From the NCBI GenBank assembly GCA_937951485.1, contig CALEDJ010000041.1:1-47691 (forward strand): a stretch of DNA of 47,691 bases, given 5' to 3'. Within the stretch, counting starts at the first letter, position 1; every line of letters starts with the position of its first letter. The DNA comes from an uncultured bacterium. GTDB taxonomy: Bacteria; Hydrogenedentota; Hydrogenedentia; Hydrogenedentales; CAILVY01. A program made the position numbers and the translations under genes. The notes under the pieces were generated by a model. That model was not told the origin of the DNA. It ran no database searches and saw only the letters and a list, made by a program, of their open reading frames with translations. Below, in pieces: positions 17,193-26,366 of this stretch.

Positions 17193-18791
17193 ATGACCAT
17201 GTGGCGGCGATTGGCGTGTATGGCGGTTGTAACAGTTTGGGCGGGTATCGCCTGTGGGGAATTGCAGAACGTTCAGGTCGGGGGGGAAATCCGCATCCGC
17301 GGCCGTTACTGGGAAGGCGGTTGGGCGGGCGCCCCGATACAACCAATTCCCGCCCAATGGGCGCGGGGGCGTAGCCTCGGGCCTTTCGGGTTGACCAGCA
17401 TGTACAACTGGGACAACCGTCGCTACATCACCCAGCAAATCGCCCCCGGCGTATGGCGGCGCAGCAAGGTGGACACGGGGCGGGCGTATGTTGAGCAGCG
17501 AACGGCTCTGCATGTCAAGGCCGACTTCACGCAGAATGTGTCGGTCTATGTGGATATCCACGATTTCGCCATCTGGGGCGAGGATTTTCGGTCGGATTAC
17601 GTCACCGGGGCCGACCGGCGGGCCAATACCTCCAACGATGTGGAGATTTATCAGGGCTATATCGAGGCGGACCAGATATTCGGCGTGCCTTTGCGGCTGC
17701 GCCTCGGACGCCAGGAACTGGTCATGGGCAAGGGCTGGCTTGTCGGGAACATGATTTCCCCTGTGGTGGGCATGTCGTTTGATGCTGCGCGACTGACTTA
17801 TACCCATGAGATGTTCACGGTGGATGCGTTTGCGGCGAAACTCGTGGAAACGATGGCGTGGGATGATGACGTGAATCTTTTTGGAATCTACGCCACGTAT
17901 ACGGATTTTGCGCCGCTGCAAGTGGCGGGTTACTACTTTCTGGTGCGCGATGCCCGGGAGATTGACGATTCACCCAATTCAACACCGATTCGCGACTGGG
18001 TGGAGGACGTGCTCGGGTATAACAATTACAACGACACCTATTTGCATACCGTCGGCCTCCGTCTGAATGGCAGACATTGGGGTTTCGATTATGACGCCGA
18101 AGTGGCCTATCAATTCGGCGAGGCAGATCAGGTGGGCACGCTTTTCCGCCGTTTTCCCGGCGGTTACGGTGATCAGTACGCCCGATGGGACAACTGGGCC
18201 ACGGATGTGGAAATCGGCTACACGGTGGATGTGAAGTGCAAACCGAGGTTCTTCATCGGCGGCGCGTATTATCAGGGTGATGATAATCGCGATATGAGTT
18301 TCTTCGACTGGATCAACCCCTTCAACACCAAGGGCAAGGCCAGTGTATCCTTTAACCGGCTCTTTTCCAACATCTGGTACAGTTCCATTTTCGACATCCT
18401 CGGCGGCGCTTCGGCCTTCACCAATTTCTACCAGGTGCGCGGCGGCGCCACGGTCAACATCACTGACAGCGTATCCACGGGACTGCGCGTGGCGCAGTAC
18501 TGGATTGATGCCACCTTCGATCTGCCGGTGACGTGGGGAAATATCCCCATTGCCTCCGTGTTCCCCTTCATGACGAAGCCCGCCAAGAATGATCTGGGCA
18601 CGGTCGCCACGCTCTGGCTGAAATACAATTACACCGAAGACATTTTCATCACCATTGGCTGGGAGCACATGTTCACCGGTCGTGGCGTGGACGGCGGCAG
18701 TTATATCATGAAACACGGCCTGGAATATGCCGGCGGCACCAACAGCCGCGACGCGGACTATATCTGGTTCGACACTGGCATCAAATTCTGA
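17193..18791 (+). CDS. Outer-membrane beta-barrel porin, alginate-export family-like
   Basis: A 532-residue exported protein with a signal peptide at residues 1-22 (LACMAVVTVWAGIACG). The rest alternates short amphipathic strands rich in Tyr, Trp and Gly, such as GGEIRIRGRYWEG, LRLRLGRQELVMGKGWLVG and FDYDAEVAYQFGEA. It ends in a terminal Phe strand (FDTGIKF), the usual BAM recognition signal. The GRQEL...G segment followed by FDAARLTY matches alginate-export (AlgE-like) barrels, which pass anionic polysaccharides or oligosaccharides. Substrate specificity here is unknown, but a porin for oligosaccharides fits the surrounding glycosidases. ATG 17193 follows GGGGAAAGGG; the frame is open back to 16542 without support. 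Confidence 0.75.
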   Translation: MTMWRRLACMAVVTVWAGIACGELQNVQVGGEIRIRGRYWEGGWAGAPIQPIPAQWARGRSLGPFGLTSMYNWDNRRYITQQIAPGVWRRSKVDTGRAYVEQRTALHVKADFTQNVSVYVDIHDFAIWGEDFRSDYVTGADRRANTSNDVEIYQGYIEADQIFGVPLRLRLGRQELVMGKGWLVGNMISPVVGMSFDAARLTYTHEMFTVDAFAAKLVETMAWDDDVNLFGIYATYTDFAPLQVAGYYFLVRDAREIDDSPNSTPIRDWVEDVLGYNNYNDTYLHTVGLRLNGRHWGFDYDAEVAYQFGEADQVGTLFRRFPGGYGDQYARWDNWATDVEIGYTVDVKCKPRFFIGGAYYQGDDNRDMSFFDWINPFNTKGKASVSFNRLFSNIWYSSIFDILGGASAFTNFYQVRGGATVNITDSVSTGLRVAQYWIDATFDLPVTWGNIPIASVFPFMTKPAKNDLGTVATLWLKYNYTEDIFITIGWEHMFTGRGVDGGSYIMKHGLEYAGGTNSRDADYIWFDTGIKF

Positions 18792-18862
18792 TTTCGGTCG
18801 TGCCGTCAGGCATGGCGATGCCGGTGAACAATGCATATGCGGGGGGATGGAGGGAATTGTTC

Positions 18863-19816
18863 ATGAAAGTCCTTGTCATGGGTGCCGGCGCCATCGGCTC
18901 GGTTGTCGGCGGATTCATGGCGAAGGCCGGACATGAGGTTATGTTGGTAGGCCGTGACCCGCATATCGAAGCCATTGCCCGGCATGGCCTGCACATCAGC
19001 GGCATCTGGGGCGACCACGTGGTATCGGACCTGCACGCCGGCACCGGTTCCAGGGGATTCGGCCAACGGTCTTTCGATCTCATCCTCATCACCGTAAAAT
19101 CCTATGATACCCTCGATGCGACACGGTTTATCTATCCACTGGTGGAGGCGCAAACACTGGTCTGCGCGTATCAGAACGGGCTGGGCAATGCCGAGACCAT
19201 CGCCAGACTGGTTGGATGGGAACGCACCATCGGCGCGCGCGTCATTTTTGGCGCGCGTATCACTGCGCCAGGCCATGTCGAAGTCACGGTTATCGCCAAT
19301 CCCACTGCGCTCGGTGTGTATCATCTCTCCGCACCGGCGAGCCGCGTCCGCGCCATCGCCGAAACGATGAACGAAGCGGGCATTCCCACGGTCTTCACCG
19401 AAAAAATCGCCACGTTGCTTTGGGCCAAGGTGGCCTATAACTGCGCCTTGAATCCGCTCTCCGCCCTGCTGGATGTCCCCTATGGAGTCCTTGCGGAAAC
19501 GGATTACACCCGCAGCATCATGGAGGAGGTCATTGATGAACTGTACCGGGTCGGGCATGCCGTGAACGTGGACCTCGAACCGGCGGCGGCCGACGACTAT
19601 AAGCGGTTGCTCTTCGACGAACTGATCCCCCCGACCGCCACGCATTACGCCAGCATGCGCGAAGACTTGCTGCTGCGCCGCCGCACCGAAATCGAGGCAA
19701 TCAACGGCGCTATCGTCCGCAACGGCGCAAGACACGGCATCGTCTGCCCTGCCAACGCCTTTCTCACCCGGATGATCCATGCGCGCGAACATGCCCTGGG
19801 AATCCCATTGGAATAA
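18863..19816 (+). CDS. 2-dehydropantoate 2-reductase-family (ApbA/PanE) protein
   Basis: A 317-residue NADPH-dependent reductase of the ketopantoate reductase family. The N-terminal dinucleotide-binding motif is VLVMGAGAIGSVVGGFMAKAGH. ITVKSYDT holds a Lys typical of the family, AYQNGLGN and GARVIFGARI follow, and the C-terminal helical domain begins TLLWAKVAYNCALNPLSALL. The length is normal. PanE makes pantoate for coenzyme A, but paralogues reduce other 2-oxo acids, and there is no panB or panC neighbour, so I leave the symbol empty. ATG 18863 has GGAGGGA 8 nt upstream; an in-frame Met at 18800 is less likely. It is 71 bp downstream of the porin gene on the same strand. Confidence 0.85.
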   Translation: MKVLVMGAGAIGSVVGGFMAKAGHEVMLVGRDPHIEAIARHGLHISGIWGDHVVSDLHAGTGSRGFGQRSFDLILITVKSYDTLDATRFIYPLVEAQTLVCAYQNGLGNAETIARLVGWERTIGARVIFGARITAPGHVEVTVIANPTALGVYHLSAPASRVRAIAETMNEAGIPTVFTEKIATLLWAKVAYNCALNPLSALLDVPYGVLAETDYTRSIMEEVIDELYRVGHAVNVDLEPAAADDYKRLLFDELIPPTATHYASMREDLLLRRRTEIEAINGAIVRNGARHGIVCPANAFLTRMIHAREHALGIPLE

Positions 19817-19985
19817 CACGTGAATCGAACGGCAGGCAAGAAAAGTATGAAATATGACCTATAGGTCCTGTGAGTCCAGTGGGTCCTGTTGAGCACGCAA
19901 AGTCATTGCGTGAAATTGGAACATGGTCGCGCAATGTTATGTTCACTGACAACACATTTACGCATAACCGGAGCATAATTCGACC

Positions 19986-21017
19986 ATGCGGGCGATAAAA
20001 TGGTTCGGCACCAGAGATTTACGGCTGATAGAAACCCCGAAACCCATTCCTCGTCCGCATGAGGCGTTGGTGCGGGTGGAATCCGTGGGCGTCTGCGGGT
20101 CGGATATTCATTATTATCTGGATGGTCGCATCGGGACCCAGGTGCTGACTGAGCCGGTGATTCTGGGGCATGAATACGCCGGAGTCGTTGAGGCGGTGGG
20201 AGAGTTGGCTGACCCTGCACTTGTGGGGCGTCGTGTGGCGGTGGAGCCGGGCATACCGTGTCAACGCTGCGAGTGGTGCCGCACCGGACACTACAATGTG
20301 TGCCGGGACATGTTTTTCCCCGGTGGGCCGGGTTGCGACGGGGCATTATGCGAGTACATGGCGGTGCATGCGGCGTTCTGTTTTCCCGTGCCGGAGGGGA
20401 TGCGCGCACAGACGGCGGCGATGATAGAGCCGGCAGCGGTTGGCCTGCACGCGGCGGCGCTGGCCGCGCTGAGGCCGGGCGCAACGGTGGCCGTGCTGGG
20501 ACTTGGGCCTATCGGCCTCCTCACGGCGCAGGCGGTGAAGTTGTGCGGCGCAGGCATGGTGTATGGGACCGATTTGCTCGCGTATCGCGTGGCCGCAGGC
20601 GCCTGTAATGGCGCGGATGCAACATTTGATGCATCCTCCGGCGAGACGGTGGAGTGGATCATGGACCAGACCCATGGCCGGGGCGTGGATGTCGCCATTG
20701 ACTGCACGAATCGCTCCGAGGGGCTGGCGCTGGCGGTGGCGGCCACGCGCCCTGCCGGGCGATGCGTATTGGTGGGCATCTCCGGAGAAGAATACGACGC
20801 GCTGCCGGTCAGTATCGCGAGACGGCGCGAATTGCAATTAAATTGGTGTCGCCGGTTCCGGGACAACTTTCCGGCCACTATAGCACTGGTGGCGAACGGT
20901 CGCCTGGATGTGGATTCATTGATCACCCATTCATTTCCTTTGGACCGGACGGCGGAAGCATTTGAACTGGTCGCCTGCGGCGGCGATAATGTGTTGAAGG
21001 TATCTATAGACCAATAA
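19986..21017 (+). CDS. Zinc-dependent medium-chain alcohol/polyol dehydrogenase (sorbitol dehydrogenase-like)
   Basis: A 343-residue MDR-family oxidoreductase. The catalytic zinc site is C37 (VGVCGSDIHYY), H62 and E63 (ILGHEYAGVV). The structural zinc site has four Cys at residues 92, 95, 98 and 106 (PCQRCEWCRTGHYNVC). The Rossmann motif VAVLGLGPIGLLTAQAVKLCG follows. SDIHYY and FFPGGPGCDGALCEY point to the sorbitol/xylitol/L-threonine dehydrogenase branch. It would oxidise a polyol or secondary alcohol with NAD+. The ATG at 19986 has no strong ribosome site. It may feed sugar alcohols from the surrounding polysaccharide-degrading genes into metabolism (inference). Confidence 0.85.
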   Translation: MRAIKWFGTRDLRLIETPKPIPRPHEALVRVESVGVCGSDIHYYLDGRIGTQVLTEPVILGHEYAGVVEAVGELADPALVGRRVAVEPGIPCQRCEWCRTGHYNVCRDMFFPGGPGCDGALCEYMAVHAAFCFPVPEGMRAQTAAMIEPAAVGLHAAALAALRPGATVAVLGLGPIGLLTAQAVKLCGAGMVYGTDLLAYRVAAGACNGADATFDASSGETVEWIMDQTHGRGVDVAIDCTNRSEGLALAVAATRPAGRCVLVGISGEEYDALPVSIARRRELQLNWCRRFRDNFPATIALVANGRLDVDSLITHSFPLDRTAEAFELVACGGDNVLKVSIDQ

Positions 21018-21131
21018 CCTTTGGCGAGGCGGGGGTCCGAACATGGGCGGTCAAGCGCTGTCCGTGTCGGATACCCCGCGTTTCCCAACCAACCTGCGGC
21101 GGCGCGCCGCGGTTCTGGAGAGAGCATAATC

Positions 21132-22538
21132 ATGGTCAAGAAAATCCTGAAGGTCACCGGTCTGGTCATGTTGGCGCTGGTGATCCTGTTTCTTGTCGTG
21201 GTGGGACCTTGGCCGGCTTACAAGGATTCGCGTTTTCAGAGCGCGGCATACTACAAGCGCGCATTGGCGGCCCTTGAAGACAACATGCGGACACAGCATC
21301 TCACGGCGGATCCCGGCCGCCTGCAAGCGGGGTGGGCCACGAGGATAATCACCCCGAAGGTGGGCACGCCGCTGGGCGGCTACGGAGACCGGCGCGGCGC
21401 GCCGTCCACGGGCGTCCGGGATGATCTGTATGCGAAGGTCCTGGTGCTGCATGACGGGAACGACACCGTCGCCATCGTGGGCACGGACCTGCTGCTCGTG
21501 CCGCCCAATGTGGCCGACATCGTTCGCAAAAAAGTCAACGGCAAGACCGGCCTGACCGCCAATGAAATCTACTTCACCGCAAGCCATACACACTGCGGCC
21601 CGGGCGCGTGGGCGCCGGGCATCGCGGGTTATGTCACCGGCGGAAAATATGACCCGTCGCTGGTGGACTTTCTGGGCAACGCCATCGCAGACGCCGTCAT
21701 CGAAGCCCACGCCCGTCTGAAACCCGCGAAACTGGCGCACGGCGCTGTGGATGCGCCCCAGTATATCCGCAACCGCACCCGCAGGGCGCCGATTGACACG
21801 GAGTTGAGTTTCTTGCTGGTGGAACAGGACGCGGGCAATCGTTGCTACATGGTCCGCTATTCCGCGCATCCCACGGTGTTTTCTGGTCGCATGATGGAGT
21901 TCAGTGCAGAATTCCCCGGTGCGATGCAGCGCTATCTTGAAAACGCCACCGGCGCAACGGCTATCTATTTGGGGGGCGCGTTGGGTTCCAGCGGCCCGGT
22001 GGCCCCGGAAGGCCCCAATGCCTCCGCGCGGGTGGACGCAATGGGCGAAGCGCTCGCGAAACTGGTGCTGGAGCATAGCGCCGACCTGGAATTTCATACC
22101 CACCTGGACATTGCTTCGGCGGGCGCGGAAATCGGCATGGCATCCATGCAGATGCGTCCGTTTGCCACAAAGTCAAAATGGCGCGTGTCGCCGCTGTTGG
22201 GAAGGGTCTTCGGCGTGCCGCCGCTGGGCTGGATTCATGCCGTGCGGGTCGGCGATTTAATGTTTATCGGCACGCCTTTTGATTTCAGCGGGGAGACCAG
22301 CAAGGAGTGGAAAGAATGGGCGGCGCGCCGCAATATCACGCTTTGGCCCACCAGTTTTTCCGCCGCCTACTGCGGTTACCTGTCACCCGACCGATATTAC
22401 TGGGAAGAGCCGCTGAATTATGAAACCGGCCTGATGAGTTGGTTCGGGCCGAACATGGAGGCATACTTCACAGCCTTGCTGCACCGCGCAACCGAACTGA
22501 TGTATCCGCCGCAGGCGCAGGCGGCGCTTGCGCAATGA
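21132..22538 (+). CDS. Membrane-anchored neutral/alkaline ceramidase-like hydrolase
   Basis: A 468-residue protein with an N-terminal membrane anchor or signal (residues 8-28, VTGLVMLALVILFLVVVGPW). It then shows the neutral/alkaline ceramidase N-terminal domain: AGWATRIITPKVGTPLGGYG, a DDLYAKVLVL strand, TDLLLVP and the conserved FTASHTHCGPG (H152, H154) of the zinc site. This family includes true ceramidases and many uncharacterised bacterial hydrolases. The usual long C-terminal domain is reduced, so substrate identity is open. ATG 21132 has GGAGAG 9 nt upstream. The stop codon overlaps the next gene's start (ATGA at 22535), indicating translational coupling. Confidence 0.8.
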   Translation: MVKKILKVTGLVMLALVILFLVVVGPWPAYKDSRFQSAAYYKRALAALEDNMRTQHLTADPGRLQAGWATRIITPKVGTPLGGYGDRRGAPSTGVRDDLYAKVLVLHDGNDTVAIVGTDLLLVPPNVADIVRKKVNGKTGLTANEIYFTASHTHCGPGAWAPGIAGYVTGGKYDPSLVDFLGNAIADAVIEAHARLKPAKLAHGAVDAPQYIRNRTRRAPIDTELSFLLVEQDAGNRCYMVRYSAHPTVFSGRMMEFSAEFPGAMQRYLENATGATAIYLGGALGSSGPVAPEGPNASARVDAMGEALAKLVLEHSADLEFHTHLDIASAGAEIGMASMQMRPFATKSKWRVSPLLGRVFGVPPLGWIHAVRVGDLMFIGTPFDFSGETSKEWKEWAARRNITLWPTSFSAAYCGYLSPDRYYWEEPLNYETGLMSWFGPNMEAYFTALLHRATELMYPPQAQAALAQ

Positions 22539-23989
22539 GTGAATTTTCCCCTGCGCCGATGATGGATGATCCGGCGTGTTCTCCCGCACCGCCGCCACCG
22601 CTGTTGCCCCGTGGGCTGCTCCTCGGGCTGCTGCTTATCATAACGGGCATGCTGACCATGATGGTTGTGGGGGGCTTGGAATACGGTTGGCTTGCGGAAC
22701 AGCCCTGGCATGCCGCGCTGGTTGTGGTCGGTCGCGAAGCGGGTGCGGACGACGCGCTGCCCGTGTGGATTCGCGCTGTTCCGCGCGGGAAGGCCGAGAC
22801 CGGCAATCCCTTCCTGGATGAATTGCAGGCCGGATTCGATGCGCAGGGTCTTGATATCATCGTTTTTCCTGAAGAACGCGCCATCATGGCGGAGGTGTCG
22901 GAGGATATGCTGGCGTGGCTGACGGCTACGGGCCGTCCCCCCGTGCCAGGGCGTGCTGAGGCGTTGGCGGGTGATCTGGCCTTGGGAACGCCGTTCGTTC
23001 TGGATGGCGTAACCTTTGAAGTGGTGGGGCGTCTTCACCAGGGGGTATCGGGGTTTCCGTTTGCGTATCTGGTGCCGCGTCATCCGGCCATGGCGGCCAT
23101 CTTCGAGGATTCACCCGAAACCCTTGAAGGGGTGCTGATAGAAGATGGATTGGTACGGCTGTATGAGTTCTTTGGAAAGGAGGAGGAAGAAGACGCCTTG
23201 GACTTGGTGGACGTAGTGGACCCGGTAGACGATGCGGAAGATGAAACAGAGACGTTGATGCTGGGTGGGAGGGCGCGAACCCGTCTGAGTTTCGCGTGGA
23301 TCGTCTTTGCGGCGCTGATGGTCACGGCATTGGGCGGCACAATCGTCCATGTCAGCATCTTTGTCCGATGGGGGAGCCAGGCGCCGCGTGTGCTGCGGCC
23401 TGCGCTGCGCGAAATCGCCGCACATCCGGCACTGTTCGCTCTCATGCACATGCTCCTATATGGTCTGTTCTTCGCCGCCATGGCGCAAGGCATTGCCCAG
23501 CCCGTACTGAATTATCGAGCGGCTGACTATATCGGTTCCATCTTCACGGAAGGCGGACTGAGTTATATCGGCGACGCCTATGCCTCCGGGGAAATTGTAC
23601 GGGCCGCGGCGGCGACCTTCTTCAACAACTATGTGGTGCAGACGCTCGGCTTGACCTTCGGCATCTCGATAATTCCACTGGCGCTCGGCGTGGTGAAGAC
23701 CGCCTTGAGTTTTGTCATGGTGGGTTTTGTCATGGCGCCGGTCTGGACCGGCATCGCCGCCGGCTATTCATTTCATTGCATCACGATGGTCCTGGAACTG
23801 GAAGCCTATATCGTGGCGTGTTTCGTGGTCGTGTTGTGGACCCGGCGCTGTTTTCAAGCCATGTACGAGAATCGAATCGTCGGGGAAATGCGGGAAAACT
23901 TCGCGTTGTACGGCAGCGGCATCATGCTTACGGGGCTGATGCTCGCCCTGGCCGCATTCTACGAAGCGACAACCCTCATTCTGCTCTGA
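22535..23989 (+). CDS. Multi-pass membrane protein with SpoIIM-like C-terminal region
   Basis: A 484-residue protein starting inside the ATGA overlap with the ceramidase-like gene. One transmembrane helix near residues 27-47 is followed by a soluble acidic domain (about 50-250) containing a run rich in Asp and Glu (EEEEDALDLVDVVDPVDDAE). Five or so further hydrophobic segments follow. The pattern FFNNYVVQTLGLTFGISIIP, ending in an HCITMVLELEAYIVACF helix, resembles the SpoIIM/DUF95 family (N-N pair and H...E-A-ILA motif). The function of non-sporulation SpoIIM homologues is poorly known. The soluble insert domain is not recognised. Coupling suggests it works with the ceramidase-like hydrolase at the membrane. 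Confidence 0.5.
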   Translation: MSEFSPAPMMDDPACSPAPPPPLLPRGLLLGLLLIITGMLTMMVVGGLEYGWLAEQPWHAALVVVGREAGADDALPVWIRAVPRGKAETGNPFLDELQAGFDAQGLDIIVFPEERAIMAEVSEDMLAWLTATGRPPVPGRAEALAGDLALGTPFVLDGVTFEVVGRLHQGVSGFPFAYLVPRHPAMAAIFEDSPETLEGVLIEDGLVRLYEFFGKEEEEDALDLVDVVDPVDDAEDETETLMLGGRARTRLSFAWIVFAALMVTALGGTIVHVSIFVRWGSQAPRVLRPALREIAAHPALFALMHMLLYGLFFAAMAQGIAQPVLNYRAADYIGSIFTEGGLSYIGDAYASGEIVRAAAATFFNNYVVQTLGLTFGISIIPLALGVVKTALSFVMVGFVMAPVWTGIAAGYSFHCITMVLELEAYIVACFVVVLWTRRCFQAMYENRIVGEMRENFALYGSGIMLTGLMLALAAFYEATTLILL

Positions 23990-23998
23990 GGCAGGGGG

Positions 23999-24856
23999 CT
24001 ATGTCGCTGTGGACCCCGTGCGATAGCCCGCCAAATCGAGCGTGACGTAGCGGTAGCCCACTTTCTGCAGGGCGTCCAGCAATTCGCTGCGCGCGTGCAC
24101 GTCCAGGATGCGCGCAAAATCTTGGGGATCAATCTCAATACGGCAGATATCCCCATGATGCCGGGCGCGGTACTGCCGGAAGCCCAGGCGCCGCAGCACC
24201 TGTTCCGCGCGCTCCACCTTCAGCATCTCCTGGATGTCCAATCGCGTGCCTTTCGGGAAGCGCGAAGAAAGACATGCAAAACTCGCCTTGTCCCACGTGG
24301 GCAGGCCGCGCCGGCGGCTCAGCGCGCGGATCTCGTCCTTGCTCAGACCCGCCGCCGCAAGCGGCGCGGTCACCTGCCGTTCCTGCGCGGCGCGCGCGCC
24401 GAGGCGCGTCGGGTCCAGCGCGTCGTCCGCGATTTCGCCGTAGGCCAGCACGGCGATGCCGTGTTCCTGCGCGAAGGCGTCCATCTGCGCAAACAGTTCC
24501 GACTTACAGAAATAGCATCTCCGCCCGTCGTTGCTCAGGAATTCCTCGATCTCAAATTCCCGCGTCTGAATCACCGAAAGCCGCCACCCCCGCGCCGCTG
24601 CCAGTGCCGTCGCCTCCTGCAACTCTTCGCGTGGGATGCTCGGCGAGTCCGCCAGCACCGTCCACGCGTTTTCGCCCAGAACCTCGTATGCGACGTCCGC
24701 CAGATAACTCGAATCCACCCCTCCTGAATACGCCACCGCCAGCGACCCATAGCCCGCAAGCAGTTGTTTCAGCGCCGTCTCCTTCGCCTCTATCTCCGGC
24801 GTGATGGGCAGCAGGTCGGACTGTTGCATAGAATGACTTGTTTCCGGATTGGTCAT
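23999..24856 (-). CDS. larE: ATP-dependent sacrificial sulfur transferase LarE-like
   Basis: A 285-residue PP-loop enzyme. LAVAYSGGVDSSYLADVA is the ATP-pyrophosphatase loop. LarE makes the thiolated nicotinic-acid cofactor (nickel pincer) of lactate racemase. Three Cys are notable: C114 and C117 (RRCYFCKSELF) and C195 (KASFACLSSRFP). A CxxC plus a third Cys marks the catalytic LarE type that holds a [4Fe-4S] cluster, instead of the single-turnover type that sacrifices one Cys (family knowledge; cluster is inference). AGAGG lies 5 nt before ATG 24856. No larA, larB or larC is present nearby, so the partner enzyme is not visible. It is downstream of mtaB after a 217-bp gap. Confidence 0.82.
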   Translation of the reverse strand: MTNPETSHSMQQSDLLPITPEIEAKETALKQLLAGYGSLAVAYSGGVDSSYLADVAYEVLGENAWTVLADSPSIPREELQEATALAAARGWRLSVIQTREFEIEEFLSNDGRRCYFCKSELFAQMDAFAQEHGIAVLAYGEIADDALDPTRLGARAAQERQVTAPLAAAGLSKDEIRALSRRRGLPTWDKASFACLSSRFPKGTRLDIQEMLKVERAEQVLRRLGFRQYRARHHGDICRIEIDPQDFARILDVHARSELLDALQKVGYRYVTLDLAGYRTGSTAT

Positions 24857-24869
24857 GAGAACCTCTCAA

Positions 24870-25073
24870 AAAAAGGACACACAGGACAACAACGAGATAA
24901 AGGACATCGGGGTCAAGAGTGCCAATCCCTGGAATGGGGAACCCCGTATATGCAGGATATACTGTCTTCTTGTTCCGTCATCTTTTCCTTGTACTTTTTG
25001 TCCCTGTTCTTACCATTCGTCCTACAGACAACGAAAAATTCAAGGCTATGATTCCCCAAAAATTTCTTACTGC
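24870..25073. repeat. Intergenic stretch with phased GGACA motifs
   Basis: GGACA occurs at 24875, 24884 and 24902, spaced by 9 and 18 bp, so a degenerate 9-bp period is visible. A TTTTTGTCC inverted counterpart lies near 25000. There is no gene between mtaB and larE. Short GGACA-type iterations like this may be decayed microsatellites. Confidence 0.35.
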
Positions 25074-26366
25074 TCAACTATCTTGTATCCAGCCAAGAAT
25101 GGCATCTTCTTGGATTCGCACCAGGTTCACGCGCCGGATTTCGTTTTCAAGCGGCATATCGCTGTGCGCGGCGACACGGAGGTAGTTCTCGGTGTAGCCG
25201 GTCCAGAGGCCGTTTTCGCAGGACTCGAAGAGGACGGGCATGGCGTGGCCAAGATGTGCCTCCTGGAAGACGCGGGTCTTTTCGGTGCTGATCTGGTGCA
25301 GCCGGGCGCTGCGCGCGGCGACGATCTTGGAGTCCACCTTGTTCGGCAAACGGGCGGCGGCGGTGCCGTCGCGCGCGGAGTATTTGAAGATGTGGGCGTA
25401 GAAGGCGGGGCTTTCGAAGAAAGTTTGACAGGAGGCCTCAAAATCGTCGTCGGTTTCGCCGGGGAATCCGACCATGATATCGCATCCGATGCCGATGCCG
25501 GGGACGGCGTCCGCGGCGCGGCGGAGCAGATGGAGAAATATTTCGCGGCCATGGGGCCGGCGCATGGCTTGGAGGATGCGGTCAGAGCCGGACTGGAGCG
25601 GGACATGGAGGAAGGGCATGAGGGGGTGCTCCGGGTCGCGCATGAATTGCAGGAGTCCCTCCGGCGCGGCGGCGGGTTCGATGGAACTGATGCGGATGCG
25701 GCGCAGTCCGGGGATTTCACCCAGCCGGGCCACGACATCGTACAGGGTCATTCCGTTGCAGGCGTAGGAGGCCGTATTGACACCCGTAAGCACCAGTTCC
25801 TTTGCGCCGCGCTGCACCAGCGCGCGCGCTTCGGCCAGCAGGTTTGCCATGTCTCGCGACCGGGAGCGCCCCCGCGCAGACGGCACGATGCAAAACGAAC
25901 ACATCGCATCGCACCCGTCCTGAATCTTGAGGTTGACGCGCCGCCGGACGGGTGCGGCGTGCGCATCCGCGAAGTTCAGCCGGAATGTGTCGCGCGCGAT
26001 TTTTTCGCGGACGATCAGAGGGCGTTCCTGTTTGGCGGCGGCGACATAGTCCAGCACCTTCATTTTCTCGCTGTTGCCAAGGATCAGGTCCACACCGGGA
26101 ATCTCGGCGATGCCGGCGGCGGATATCTGCGCATAGCAGCCGATGACAACGGTGAAGGCGTGCGGATTGCGGCGGATGAATTGCCGCAGCATCTTGCGCG
26201 ACTTGGCGTCGGCCTCACGGGTGACGGTGCAGGTATGCACGATGCCGAGATCGGCGGGCGCGTCAAAGGGCACAATGTCATAGCCGGCGGCGATCAATTG
26301 GTCGGCGATCAGGGCGGATTCCGCCTGATTCAGGCGGCATCCGAGGGTGTGAATTGCGGCGCGCAT
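25074..26366 (-). CDS. mtaB: tRNA t6A37 methylthiotransferase MtaB-like
   Basis: A 430-residue radical-SAM methylthiotransferase that converts t6A37 to ms2t6A in tRNAs reading ANN codons. The N-terminal UPF0004 domain gives three cluster Cys: HTLGCRLNQAES, HTCTV and IGCYAQ. The radical-SAM CxxxCxxC is DGCDAMCSFCIVPSARG. The opening THTLGCRLN-type motif and the lack of a CQMN motif place it with MtaB and not MiaB or RimO. The C-terminus is a short TRAM-like segment. GGAGG lies 7 nt before ATG 26366, inside the end of miaB; the two genes overlap by 37 bp, so translation is probably coupled. Confidence 0.9.
   Translation of the reverse strand: MRAAIHTLGCRLNQAESALIADQLIAAGYDIVPFDAPADLGIVHTCTVTREADAKSRKMLRQFIRRNPHAFTVVIGCYAQISAAGIAEIPGVDLILGNSEKMKVLDYVAAAKQERPLIVREKIARDTFRLNFADAHAAPVRRRVNLKIQDGCDAMCSFCIVPSARGRSRSRDMANLLAEARALVQRGAKELVLTGVNTASYACNGMTLYDVVARLGEIPGLRRIRISSIEPAAAPEGLLQFMRDPEHPLMPFLHVPLQSGSDRILQAMRRPHGREIFLHLLRRAADAVPGIGIGCDIMVGFPGETDDDFEASCQTFFESPAFYAHIFKYSARDGTAAARLPNKVDSKIVAARSARLHQISTEKTRVFQEAHLGHAMPVLFESCENGLWTGYTENYLRVAAHSDMPLENEIRRVNLVRIQEDAILGWIQDS

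Noticed and set aside
19855-19895. GGTCC-rich stretch before the polyol dehydrogenase gene
   Set aside because: It is a short degenerate iteration with no clear unit and is too weak to call.
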